Assembly (NCBI GenBank): GCA_009782555.1
Contig: WRIV01000004.1
Span: forward strand, 1 to 64,000
DNA: 64,000 nt
Origin: Treponema sp.
GTDB taxonomy: Bacteria > Spirochaetota > Spirochaetia > Treponematales > Breznakiellaceae
Direction: 5' to 3'
Part shown: piece by piece, positions 45,698-54,379 of the stretch
How positions within the stretch are numbered: the stretch's first letter is position 1
How the letters are laid out: every line of letters begins with the position of its first letter
Position numbers and translations under genes: made by a program
The notes under the pieces: model-generated
Told to the model about the DNA's origin: nothing
Databases searched by the model: none
The model's input: the letters and a program-made list of their open reading frames with translations, nothing else

Positions 45698-47194
45698 TTA
45701 ATAATATTGCGTTGCGTATTTCAATATTTCTTCCTGGTTAGTTTCTTTAGTAACAAGGTCCGCCGTAATTCTGCCGTTGCACATAACGATTACCCGGTCT
45801 GACATTCCCAGTACTTCCGGCAGTTCTGACGAGACAAACATAACTCCGATCCCCTGCTTTTTAAGATCATTGATAATATTATAAATTTCGATTTTGGAAG
45901 CGACATCGATGCCTCTGGTCGGCTCGTCAAACACCAGGACACGGGCATTTCGCATAAGCCATTTGCCGATTACAACTTTCTGCTGGTTGCCGCCGGAAAG
46001 GTTGCGGACATACTGATCGGTACTGGGAGTTTTTATTTTCAGGTTTTGTATCATTTCGTTTGTTTTATTTACTTCCATCGGGCGGCTGATGATTCCAAAA
46101 CGGGAAACTAGATCGAGGCTGGGCAGCGTGATGTTTTCGGCAAGACTCATCTTGATGCACAGGCCGTCCCGCTTTCGATCCTCTGGAGCGCAGAAAAATC
46201 CCTGGGCTATCGCTTCCCTGGGAGCGCGGATACGAACCGGTTTTCCCTTAAGGATAATCTCCCCTGCGCTCATTTTGTCTGCGCCGGATATGGCGCGGGC
46301 CAGTTCAGTTCTGCCCGCTCCCATAAGGCCGGCAAAGGCGAGTATCTCACCCCGGTACAGGCTGAAAGAAGCATTTTTTACGCCGACACCATGGAGGGAA
46401 CAGAGATTTTTTACTTCCAAGATTTTTTCCCCCCGCTCCGCTTCAACACGGGGGAATTTTTCGGTCAGATCACGCCCCACCATCAGGCTGATTATCTCGC
46501 TCAGACTGGTTCCTGCGAAGTTGAGTGTTTTTACATACATACCATCGCGCAGAATAGTACAGCGGTCTACAATACGGGATAGTTCTTCCAGCCGGTGGGA
46601 GATGTAAATAATCCCCCGGCCTTCGGTTTTTAGCTGGGCGATGACCCTGAACAGATCCTCGATTTCCTTTTCGGTGAGCGCCGAGGTCGGCTCGTCCATG
46701 ATGATGACTTTGGCGTTCATGGAAAGAGTTTTGCAGATTTCAACCATCTGCTGTTTGGAAACGGGCAATTTTTTTATCTGCACATCGGGATCAATGTCAA
46801 GATTGAGGGATTTTAGGTACTTTTCCGCTTCCATATTCTGCTGTCTGCTTTTCAAAAAGCCGGAAGCGGTAAATTCGCGGTTCAGAAAGATATTTTCTGC
46901 CACCGTAAGATGGGGGCAAAGGTTCAGTTCCTGATGAATAATGCCGATTCCCAGGGCTTGAGCCGATTGGGGGGTCAAATCACGGGCGATTTTTTTGCCA
47001 TCGATATAAATCTCCCCGGAGTCCTTTATGTAAACACCGGAGATAATTTTCATAAGGGTAGATTTTCCCGCCCCGTTTTCGCCTAACAGGGCATGAACTT
47101 CTCCTGGCCGAAGATCAAAATGCACGTCCCGCAGGGCAGGGACTCCCGAAAAAGCCTTGTTTATGCCCTCCGTCCTGACCAGTTCCACTGCCAT
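45698..47194 (-). CDS. rbsA: CUT2 sugar ABC transporter ATPase (two NBDs)
   Basis: A 498-residue fused dimeric ATPase of the RbsA/MglA family. The first nucleotide domain has Walker A GENGAGKSTLMK and signature LPVSKQQ; the second has the degenerate Walker A GLMGAGRTEL usual for this family, with signature LSGGNQQKVVIGKW. It powers the transporter with rbsC and rbsB. The start is at 47194. There is no Shine-Dalgarno; a 16-bp palindrome spans the start and a promoter lies directly before. Confidence 0.94.
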   Translation of the reverse strand: MAVELVRTEGINKAFSGVPALRDVHFDLRPGEVHALLGENGAGKSTLMKIISGVYIKDSGEIYIDGKKIARDLTPQSAQALGIGIIHQELNLCPHLTVAENIFLNREFTASGFLKSRQQNMEAEKYLKSLNLDIDPDVQIKKLPVSKQQMVEICKTLSMNAKVIIMDEPTSALTEKEIEDLFRVIAQLKTEGRGIIYISHRLEELSRIVDRCTILRDGMYVKTLNFAGTSLSEIISLMVGRDLTEKFPRVEAERGEKILEVKNLCSLHGVGVKNASFSLYRGEILAFAGLMGAGRTELARAISGADKMSAGEIILKGKPVRIRAPREAIAQGFFCAPEDRKRDGLCIKMSLAENITLPSLDLVSRFGIISRPMEVNKTNEMIQNLKIKTPSTDQYVRNLSGGNQQKVVIGKWLMRNARVLVFDEPTRGIDVASKIEIYNIINDLKKQGIGVMFVSSELPEVLGMSDRVIVMCNGRITADLVTKETNQEEILKYATQYY

Positions 47195-47207
47195 ACTATA
47201 TAGTATG
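47192..47207. promoter_or_regulatory. Perfect 16-bp palindrome over the rbsA -10 box and start codon
   Basis: catactatatagtatg is an exact palindrome. Read on the minus strand it begins with the CATACT -10 box (47202-47207) and ends with the ATG of rbsA (47192-47194), so a bound protein would block initiation of both transcription and translation. Chance from AT-rich sequence is possible; no dedicated regulator is adjacent. Confidence 0.45.
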
Positions 47208-47230
47208 ACATTTTATCAGCCGCTCGGCAA
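47202..47230 (-). promoter_or_regulatory. Candidate start-proximal promoter of rbsA
   Basis: On the minus strand TTGCCG (47225-47230), a 17-bp spacer and CATACT (47202-47207). The ATG at 47194 is seven bases after the -10 box. Confidence 0.4.
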
Positions 47231-47241
47231 GGAGAGGGAAT

Positions 47242-49845
47242 TCAACCGGCCCGCAGCAATTCCCGGGGCCGTGATCCCTGGGCGGGACCTACCACGCCGC
47301 GGTGTTCCATTTCTTCCACCAGTCTGGCGGCGCGGTTATAGCCGATTTTTAGGCGCCGCTGGATATAGCTGGCGCTGGCCTTGCCCTGCTGGATCACGAT
47401 TTCCAGGGCCTTGTCGTAAAGGGGATCATCGCCTTCGGTAAAAAGAGAAGTGCCCGGTTCTTCTTCATCTTCATCGAAGAAAATTTCATCGTCGATATAT
47501 TCCGGTTCACCCAGAGTTTTGATGTACTCCACCACCCGCTCCACTTCTTCTTCGGAAATAAAGGCGCCCTGCATACGGATCGGGAAGGGGTCCACCACTC
47601 CGGCATAGAGCATATCCCCTTTGCCCAGAAGTTTTTCCGCCCCTACCATATCTATGATGATCCGGCTGTCCATTTTGCTGGCCACCATAAAAGCGATGCG
47701 GCTGGGAATATTGGCCTTGATAAGGCCGGTGATGACATCAATGGAAGGCCGTTGTGTTGCCAGTACCAGGTGAATTCCCACTGCGCGGCTCATGGCGGCA
47801 AGGCGGGCCACGGTGGATTCCAGTTCCTTGCCGGTGGTGGCCATAAGGTCGGCAAACTCATCAATAATGACCACGATATACGGTATATATTCTGCAGCAA
47901 TGTTCCGTTCCTTAATCCGGCGGTTGTAGCTTTTTATGTCCCTGACTCCCATGGAATCGAGGCAGGCATAACGCCGCTCCATTTCAAAAATACAGTACTG
48001 CAGGGCCTGGAAAGCTTTTTTTGGTTCGGTAATCACCGGCGTTAATAGGTGAGGAATATCGTTGTACAGTTTGAGTTCAACAATTTTGGGATCGATCATG
48101 ATAAGCCGGCATTCCGCAGGAGAAAGCTGATACAGGATCGAAAGGATCATGGAATTTACGCAGACCGATTTTCCTGATCCTGTGGAACCGGCAATAAGAA
48201 GATGGGGCATCTGGCAGAGGTCTACGGTAATGGCTTCTCCGGTAATTCCCTTTCCTAAAACCACGGGTATTTCGTTTCGGCGCTTTTCTTTTTTTTGATT
48301 CAATTCCCCTTCGATAATTTCCCTGAACGAAACGATATTTCGTTTTTTGTTGGGCACCTCAATGCCTACAGCATGTTTGCCAGGTATAGGCGCTACAATG
48401 CGAATGCTGGAAGCGGCCAAGCGGAGGGCAATATTATCCTGTAAATTTACAATCTTGGAAAGTTTAACTCCCGGAGCGGGAAGAATTTCGAACATGGTGA
48501 TCACCGGCCCCTTTCTGATACCTGTTACTTCCGCTTGAATACCGAATTCACTTAAGGTTTCCTGAAGTATCCGGGCCGCCTGATGGGTTTCTTCGTCCAC
48601 AATCCAGTACTGGCCGTCGGGATACTGATTAAGTATGCCTTCTACCGGTACTGAATAGGTGCCTTTATATTTCCCAGGTTTTTTTTTTGGTCTTTGGGGT
48701 TCTTCCGGTTCGGGGCTGGAAAAAACAGGGGGATCAATTTTGGCGCATTCTGTATTTTCTGCGTTTTCTCCATCTGCTTCTTTTATACACTCTTCCATTA
48801 ATTCAACGGATCCGCCAAAAGACTCGGCCAGCTTTTCGGCGGATTCCTCTATCAATTCTTCCTGCAATTCTTCCTGTTCTTCGGCAGGTTTTTCGATTGA
48901 TTCTTCGATTAATTCTTCGATGACCCCTTCGGATTGATCGGAATCAGCCGTATTTTCCTGCCATTCCGCCGGAAGGTAGTATTCTCCAAATTCTTCGCTT
49001 GCCTGTGAATAGGGGGAAAAAACCGAATTGTTAAGGACTAAAACTTCTTCACTTGCCTCAGGTTGAGGAGGGTGAATTAATTCTTCAAACGCTGTGGTGC
49101 TTTTTAGGGGTCCCCAATCTGGAAGCTTATATAATTCCGCGGTGGTAATTGTCTTTACCGGTTCCGGAGAAACGGAAATAGAATTGCCGGAAGAACTTGT
49201 CAAAACCGGCAAGCCGGAAACGATATGATCCGGCGCCCCCGGTGTTTGTTCCGCCGGTTTTTGTTCAACCGGAGCGGAGGTGTTAATTACGGTAACAGAC
49301 TGAACGACATTATTTATCCTGGGATTACTGTTCCTTTCATTTTTGATAATGACAGGGGCGGGCGGTTTAGCTCCTGTCTTTTTTTTCTTAAATAAAATTT
49401 GCTGGAGAATAAAAATGCCCAAACATTCCAAAACGACGGCGGTAATTACGGCTAAACCAAGGCCGGACTGGCCCATGATACCTAGAAAACTCAGTTCCCG
49501 GCGGTGTTCTTCAAAATCCCGGATCAAAGAAAAACCCAGGGCTAAAGTAAGGAAAGGAACAAAGGCGGCGGAAAGGAAAAATATTCTGCCGGGCTTAAAG
49601 ACCGGATCAAAGAGGATCAATGCCGCGCAAAAAAGGTACAGGGGTACGATAAAGGCAAACAATCCATAGGCGTCGGCTAGCAGGCTGCCGGGGCCCGGAT
49701 TGATAAAGGTCCATTGAAAAAGGGAAGCTCCAATGGACAGAGTCAAAAGCAGACTTCCTAACAAACAGGAAAATGCCCCCAAAAGCGACGCCAGGCGGGC
49801 GGGAAAATCACTTCTTTTTAAAAAAGGTACCGGATTATTGGACAA
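47242..49845 (-). CDS. ftsK: FtsK/SpoIIIE DNA translocase
   Basis: Septum-located motor that clears DNA and resolves chromosome dimers at division. The 867-residue protein has four membrane helices at the N-terminus (about 15-160), a long linker (about 165-400) with Glu-rich near-repeats such as EELIEESIEKPAEE, the alpha/beta motor with Walker A AGSTGSGKS and Walker B VVIIDEFADL, and the C-terminal gamma winged helix (DPLYDKALEIVIQQGKASASY) that reads KOPS-type sites. It starts at TTG (49845) after GGAGGGG. The promoter at 49917-49944 has a perfect -10. Confidence 0.94.
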   Translation of the reverse strand: MSNNPVPFLKRSDFPARLASLLGAFSCLLGSLLLTLSIGASLFQWTFINPGPGSLLADAYGLFAFIVPLYLFCAALILFDPVFKPGRIFFLSAAFVPFLTLALGFSLIRDFEEHRRELSFLGIMGQSGLGLAVITAVVLECLGIFILQQILFKKKKTGAKPPAPVIIKNERNSNPRINNVVQSVTVINTSAPVEQKPAEQTPGAPDHIVSGLPVLTSSSGNSISVSPEPVKTITTAELYKLPDWGPLKSTTAFEELIHPPQPEASEEVLVLNNSVFSPYSQASEEFGEYYLPAEWQENTADSDQSEGVIEELIEESIEKPAEEQEELQEELIEESAEKLAESFGGSVELMEECIKEADGENAENTECAKIDPPVFSSPEPEEPQRPKKKPGKYKGTYSVPVEGILNQYPDGQYWIVDEETHQAARILQETLSEFGIQAEVTGIRKGPVITMFEILPAPGVKLSKIVNLQDNIALRLAASSIRIVAPIPGKHAVGIEVPNKKRNIVSFREIIEGELNQKKEKRRNEIPVVLGKGITGEAITVDLCQMPHLLIAGSTGSGKSVCVNSMILSILYQLSPAECRLIMIDPKIVELKLYNDIPHLLTPVITEPKKAFQALQYCIFEMERRYACLDSMGVRDIKSYNRRIKERNIAAEYIPYIVVIIDEFADLMATTGKELESTVARLAAMSRAVGIHLVLATQRPSIDVITGLIKANIPSRIAFMVASKMDSRIIIDMVGAEKLLGKGDMLYAGVVDPFPIRMQGAFISEEEVERVVEYIKTLGEPEYIDDEIFFDEDEEEPGTSLFTEGDDPLYDKALEIVIQQGKASASYIQRRLKIGYNRAARLVEEMEHRGVVGPAQGSRPRELLRAG

Positions 49846-49916
49846 AACTCCCCTCCAAATTGCTGGTTTGTTCCAAGAAAAAAGTATATGTAGATTATCG
49901 GCAAAAAAAGTTTGGG

Positions 49917-49944
49917 ATTATAGGGAGTCTTCTAAAAGCCTCAA
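49917..49944 (-). promoter_or_regulatory. Promoter of ftsK
   Basis: On the minus strand TTGAGG (49939-49944), a 16-bp spacer and TATAAT (49917-49922), a perfect -10. The -35 abuts the stop codon of the transglycosylase gene. The leader is about 65 nt, AT-rich, with GGAGGGG near its end. Confidence 0.55.
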
Positions 49945-52203
49945 TTATTTGAATATGCTGGTTACCACTTCGTTCATGGACATATTGTAATACAGGTAGC
50001 CGTAGGCGGCAGCGGCAGCCATGACACGCTTGCCGTAGTTTCTGGTTTCGGCAATGGCAATTGTTTCGATAAAGAGGTCTTCCGGCAGGGAGGGAGCTTC
50101 CCTGCGGAGGCGGCGTATCCTTGCGGGGCCGCCGTTATAACCCAGCAAGGCCAGCATGGGACTTCCCATGCTGTCGGTCAAGTCCTTAAGGTATACGGCT
50201 CCCATATGGATATTGATCTCCGGATTGGTTAAATCTATCTCTGATCCGGCGGCATAATCCGGGCCGCCCCGTTTTTTGATAACCGCCGCCACTTCCTTGG
50301 CGGTGGCGGGCATGATTTGAGCCAGCCCCACGGCGCCTGCATGGGAGGCAATGGCGGGGGTAAATGCGCTTTCGGTCCGGATCAGGCCGAAAAACACCGA
50401 AGGATGAATGCCGTTTGACCGGGCATATCTTTCGATAAGGTCCGAATATGGATTGGGATAATACAGTTTCAGATCCGCCCTTTCCATTACATAGTTATCC
50501 CGGCGCATAAATATCCCCGCTATCTGGATCGATTCCAGATAGCGGTCCGAAGCGGCAAAGGTCCCCGCCACGATCCGCAGTTCCCGAATGGAATAACGGG
50601 CCGCATTTTCCCGCACATAGGCCATGGCATAGGACGAAGCGCCGAACTCAAAAAACTTTACATAAAACTCCAGTTCATGGGGAAACCGGATGGTTCCGGT
50701 GTTTTGACTTTGACTGCTTACCGGCACCACGGTCCTTCCTAAATGAGAAGCCGCCAGAGCCCGGTAATAAAAAGATGCGTTTCCTTCTCTATAGGCAACG
50801 GTAAAATAATCCCGGGCGCTCATGTTCCGGCCTTGTATGTATCCAAGGGACACCGCTCTTCCCGCAAGGTAGGCGTATCTGGCAATGATCGATCCGTCCT
50901 TTCCATTCCGGATGGCAAAAAAAACATCCGCCAGATCGTTCCATTTTTTTTGGCCCACAAGATAACAGGAAAGCTTATCCAGGATATCGTAAAAATCATC
51001 GTCCCGGTGCCAGCGGCCTGCATAGGTTTTGATCAACCCCGGTACGGTTTCGGGTTTTTCTGTCATGGCGCCATTAAGGATGTACCAGATACAGGCATCT
51101 TCCTGTACCGCATCCGGTGCCAAGGCCAGGGCCCGGGCAAAAAGTTCCCCCGCCTCACCATGTTTGCCCTGCTGGCGCCTGATCCGGCCAGCATAAAAAA
51201 GCAGGATATGACGGATAGTTTTCTGTTCAGTCTCTGTCAGGTCAGATAGAGAAACGGGACTGTTCCTGCCCGTGCGCATGGCGCTTTCCCAATCAGTAAA
51301 AAGCTTAAATCCCGCTTCCCGTTTGGATGCGGTAGAAGTATAAGCGCGGCCCAGATCAGAAAGCAGGAAATCATAACGGAAAAACAGGGAAGATTGAACA
51401 TTTCGAACCGTGTCAAAGGAACGCAGCGCCTCCGCATAGGCCCTTCCCGAAACGGCAAGCCTTCCTGCGGCGGCAGCCCTTTCCGCCGCAGGAAAAATAT
51501 GATCCCGGGATCTTTGCAGTTCATCGTAAGTCCAGCGGTAAGCGGCATTTGCCGGAGACTCAAGCAGGAAGGGCCGCAGTTCCTGGATGGCAATGGTTCC
51601 CGGTTTTTGCAGTTTAACGGCGGATAATAAACAAAAAGCCCTGTTCCAGGATTCAAATTCTTCCGCCGCCTTTTCCGGCATAAGAGACAAAGCGGGCCTG
51701 CCGTTACGATTGGATTTTTCCCGAAGGGGTGAATTTTCTTCATAATGGGAAATAAGTTCCCCAAAACGGTTCAGCACATACAGGGCTGCTCCTTTCAGAG
51801 TTACAAATTCTTCCATGGTGTTTTTTTCATTAATAAATCTAAGGATCCGCCCCGCCTGTTCGAAATCCCTTGATTCTGTTAAAAAAGAAATCAGCTTACG
51901 GGCCGCTTCACTTTTTATTTTCGGAATGGGACTGCTCAATGCCGCTTCAAAAAGGCGTCCAGCGCGGACCGTGTCCCCCGCTGATTCGACCAGGAGGCCC
52001 GCATAAAAGGGGGCGGAAGGATCAAGTTTGGCAAGTTCCTGCATTTTGGAAGGATCCATTGACAGGATAAAATCAATATCCCCCTGTTTTAAATTTGCCG
52101 CCGCTTCCTGGCGGGAAATTTCCATTGAAGCACTGGCTCCGCAGGAGCCAAAGGCAAAAATCAACAGGAGGATGGTAAAAAGAATTTTCGGCGGCCTGGC
52201 CAA
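49945..52203 (-). CDS. slt: Soluble lytic murein transglycosylase (Slt70-like)
   Basis: Cleaves peptidoglycan glycan strands to 1,6-anhydro products. The roughly 752-residue protein begins with a signal peptide ending AFGSC, perhaps a lipobox, followed by a helical superhelical domain (TPR-like, about 50-560) and a C-terminal goose-lysozyme-like catalytic domain with RTESAFTPAIASHAGAVGL and AQIMP; the Glu of RTES is the catalytic acid. The longer open frame would overlap the LysM gene by about 80 bases and begin inside it; the TTG at 52203, 13 bases after that gene's stop, gives a clean signal peptide and is preferred. Confidence 0.88.
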   Translation of the reverse strand: MARPPKILFTILLLIFAFGSCGASASMEISRQEAAANLKQGDIDFILSMDPSKMQELAKLDPSAPFYAGLLVESAGDTVRAGRLFEAALSSPIPKIKSEAARKLISFLTESRDFEQAGRILRFINEKNTMEEFVTLKGAALYVLNRFGELISHYEENSPLREKSNRNGRPALSLMPEKAAEEFESWNRAFCLLSAVKLQKPGTIAIQELRPFLLESPANAAYRWTYDELQRSRDHIFPAAERAAAAGRLAVSGRAYAEALRSFDTVRNVQSSLFFRYDFLLSDLGRAYTSTASKREAGFKLFTDWESAMRTGRNSPVSLSDLTETEQKTIRHILLFYAGRIRRQQGKHGEAGELFARALALAPDAVQEDACIWYILNGAMTEKPETVPGLIKTYAGRWHRDDDFYDILDKLSCYLVGQKKWNDLADVFFAIRNGKDGSIIARYAYLAGRAVSLGYIQGRNMSARDYFTVAYREGNASFYYRALAASHLGRTVVPVSSQSQNTGTIRFPHELEFYVKFFEFGASSYAMAYVRENAARYSIRELRIVAGTFAASDRYLESIQIAGIFMRRDNYVMERADLKLYYPNPYSDLIERYARSNGIHPSVFFGLIRTESAFTPAIASHAGAVGLAQIMPATAKEVAAVIKKRGGPDYAAGSEIDLTNPEINIHMGAVYLKDLTDSMGSPMLALLGYNGGPARIRRLRREAPSLPEDLFIETIAIAETRNYGKRVMAAAAAYGYLYYNMSMNEVVTSIFK

Positions 52204-52216
52204 TGGAAAAACCCGC

Positions 52217-53293
52217 CTAATTTCTTGGAAGAATGGTAAGTTGTGTGCCGGAAACAATAAGGTTCGGATTACGTATTCCATTAGATCGGACAATATAAGG
52301 ATAAAGCCGGGGATTGCGGTAAAAAGCCTCCGAAATATCCCAAAGGGTATCGCCCCAGCGGATCGTGTAGGTTATGCCCTCGGGTGGGATGGTTTGCGGC
52401 ACATTAAAAGAATAAACAGGCGCCGAAGACCGGTTTCTGTTGACGCCCTGGGGATTTGCCGGAGGTGGTCTTTCGATAATTTCTGGCTGTGTCCTGACTG
52501 ACTGGGGGGGTGGTTGAACTGCTGCCGGCTGTTGTGTCGCTGCCGGTGGTTGAGCCACTGCCGGCTGTTGTGTCGCTGCCGGTGGTTGAGCCGCTGCCGG
52601 TGGTTGAGCCGCTGCCGGTGGTTGAGCCGCTGCCGGCTGTGCCGAAGGTCTTTCTACTACAGGCCGGGCAGGTTCAGGCTGCCGGGGAGCCCTGGATGAA
52701 TGGGAGGTGAACCTTCCCACAAGCTGGGTTAGCGGGGAGAAAGTTTTTTCTGTTCCGGGGCTCCTGCTCCTAAACAGAAACAACCACAATCCCAGGCAAA
52801 GCAATGCCAGGACAAGGCCAATAATGATAATCCACAGCCAGGGGATGTTCCATTTTCCTTTTATATTTTCGAGGCTTTCGAATCTGTTATTAACTTTGGT
52901 TTTGGTCTCTTTGTTGTTTTCATCCATTTCAAAATCAGGATAATCGTGCTTGTCCTCTTCAAAGGATTTTAACGAAACATTCAGGTGGTGTTCGTTGGAT
53001 GGATTCCCCAAATCAACCGCATTGGCAATAATGGATCCTTCGCTGTTGGAACTTAGGATCATTTCTATGGAGGGTTCCCCTTTGGATTTGGGGGAGATAT
53101 TTTCTACCACAATACTGCCGATATACATGGCGTCCGCCATGGTTTTGGTTATGCTTTTATAGAGGTCTATTTGAACGCTTTTCTGGCTGTCATGAACCGT
53201 GGTAAGCACCAGGCGTTTTTGCACCGTCGAATTTTCTTCCAGGATGGAATAAAAATCACCATTGGCCTCTTTTATGCCAATACTACCTGCCAT
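52217..53293 (-). CDS. Hsp70 substrate-binding-like domain, membrane helix and LysM domain fusion
   Basis: A 358-residue protein. Residues 1-110 follow the beta-sandwich of the DnaK substrate-binding domain segment by segment: VQKRLVLTTVHDSQKSVQID, YIGSIVVENI, GEPSIEMILSSNSEGSIIA, NEHHLNVSL. There is no ATPase domain. A single membrane helix lies at 150-174, a Pro/Ala repeat at 215-263 and a LysM domain at 308-355 (ITYTIRWGDTLWDISEAFYR). The likely topology places the Hsp70-like part in the cytoplasm and LysM in the periplasm. The ATG at 53293 follows AGGAG; a GTG three codons earlier is less likely. It precedes slt by 13 bases in one operon. Confidence 0.8.
   Translation of the reverse strand: MAGSIGIKEANGDFYSILEENSTVQKRLVLTTVHDSQKSVQIDLYKSITKTMADAMYIGSIVVENISPKSKGEPSIEMILSSNSEGSIIANAVDLGNPSNEHHLNVSLKSFEEDKHDYPDFEMDENNKETKTKVNNRFESLENIKGKWNIPWLWIIIIGLVLALLCLGLWLFLFRSRSPGTEKTFSPLTQLVGRFTSHSSRAPRQPEPARPVVERPSAQPAAAQPPAAAQPPAAAQPPAATQQPAVAQPPAATQQPAAVQPPPQSVRTQPEIIERPPPANPQGVNRNRSSAPVYSFNVPQTIPPEGITYTIRWGDTLWDISEAFYRNPRLYPYIVRSNGIRNPNLIVSGTQLTILPRN
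52505..52651 (-). repeat. Pro/Ala-coding tandem repeat inside the LysM gene
   Basis: About eight near-identical 18-base units encoding AAAQPP/AATQQP-type hexapeptides (residues 215-263). On the plus strand the unit reads as gccgctgccggtggttga-like. It forms a flexible linker between membrane and LysM and could change length by slippage. Confidence 0.8.
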
Positions 53294-53340
53294 TGGTCCC
53301 ACTCCTTTTTAAAGCATTTTTACCAGTTATTTATCATTAA

Positions 53341-53369
53341 ACTGTAGACAGGGATGTTGGTATTGTCAA
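53341..53369 (-). promoter_or_regulatory. Promoter of the LysM-slt operon
   Basis: On the minus strand a perfect TTGACA (53364-53369), a 17-bp spacer and TACAGT (53341-53346). The leader of about 40 nt ends in the AGGAG of the LysM gene. Confidence 0.55.
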
Positions 53370-53377
53370 CCGAGGGT

Positions 53378-54379
53378 TTATGCAGGTCCATATATCTCAA
53401 CACAATTCCGGCCCTTTTCTTTTGCCCTTCGCAGCGCCATATCGGCGGTAAACTCCAGATCTCGTACATTATCAGCATGCTTGGGGGCTGATGCAATACC
53501 TATGCTGGTTCTTACCTGGAGTTTGTCTTTTTCGCCGGATCCGGGCCGGTTTATCAGCACATTCTGGGACGCTACCTTTTCCCGGATTTTTTCCGCCACC
53601 GTTATTGCATCACGGTCGCCCGTATCGGGAAGGAAAACAGCAAATTCATCCCCGGAAAGCCGGGCCGCAATATCCCCGGGACGGCCCATGTTTCTAAGGA
53701 GATTTGCCACTACAATGATTACTTGATCCCCTCCGGCAGTACCATAGCGGTTATTGATTTCGTGGACCTTGTCCAGATCCATCATTAGCAGGGACATATT
53801 TCGGGCCCTTACGGCACCTGTTTTAAAACGATCCTTGATCGATTCTTCCAGAAAATTCCGGTTATAAAGGCCGGTAAGTTCATCAGTAATGGCACGGCGG
53901 CGGGCTGTCTCTCCCCACAGGATCAGGTCCCGCAGGTATTTTGAATTTTGGTTCAACCAGCCGTTTTGAACCGATCCGATGGAGTTAAGCATTTTAATGC
54001 CGATCATGGGGTATTCAAAAATAATCCGGTAAAAATCTATGCCTTGGAGGACCATAAGTTCCGAATCTTCCTTGGCACTAATGGTGGCGGCCCGGGGTTC
54101 GCTGGCGATGATCGACATTTCCCCCAGGAACAACCCGGGGGTTATCTCGAACATCCAGCGCTGGGTTCCGTCGGATTGGCGTTTGTGAGCATTCAATGCA
54201 CCGGAAATAAGAATGAACATATCCTCTCCCCGATCCCCTTCGTTAAAAATAGCTTCTCCTTTTTGAACGCATCGCCGTTCCAAAAAAGCGGCGACGGCGT
54301 TGAATTCCAGTTCGCTCAACGCAGAAAAGAGGGGTGAATTAATCAGCACCGGATTTGAGGTGGGAGGAATGAAACTCAT
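53378..54379 (-). CDS. Cyclic-nucleotide-binding diguanylate cyclase
   Basis: A 333-residue protein with an N-terminal cNMP-binding domain (about 15-130; GEAIFNEGDRGEDMFILISG, then GEMSIIASEPRAATISA) and a C-terminal GGDEF domain (about 165-333; DELTGLYNRNFLEE, active loop RLSGDEF). The SGDEF variant is compatible with c-di-GMP synthesis, so it may couple a bound ligand to c-di-GMP. No membrane helix. GGAGG precedes the ATG, which overlaps the previous gene's stop by ATGA. Confidence 0.88.
   Translation of the reverse strand: MSFIPPTSNPVLINSPLFSALSELEFNAVAAFLERRCVQKGEAIFNEGDRGEDMFILISGALNAHKRQSDGTQRWMFEITPGLFLGEMSIIASEPRAATISAKEDSELMVLQGIDFYRIIFEYPMIGIKMLNSIGSVQNGWLNQNSKYLRDLILWGETARRRAITDELTGLYNRNFLEESIKDRFKTGAVRARNMSLLMMDLDKVHEINNRYGTAGGDQVIIVVANLLRNMGRPGDIAARLSGDEFAVFLPDTGDRDAITVAEKIREKVASQNVLINRPGSGEKDKLQVRTSIGIASAPKHADNVRDLEFTADMALRRAKEKGRNCVEIYGPA

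Noticed and set aside
52505-52651. Possible CRISPR-like repeat
   Set aside because: The units are contiguous without spacers and are in frame with Pro/Ala codons of the LysM gene.
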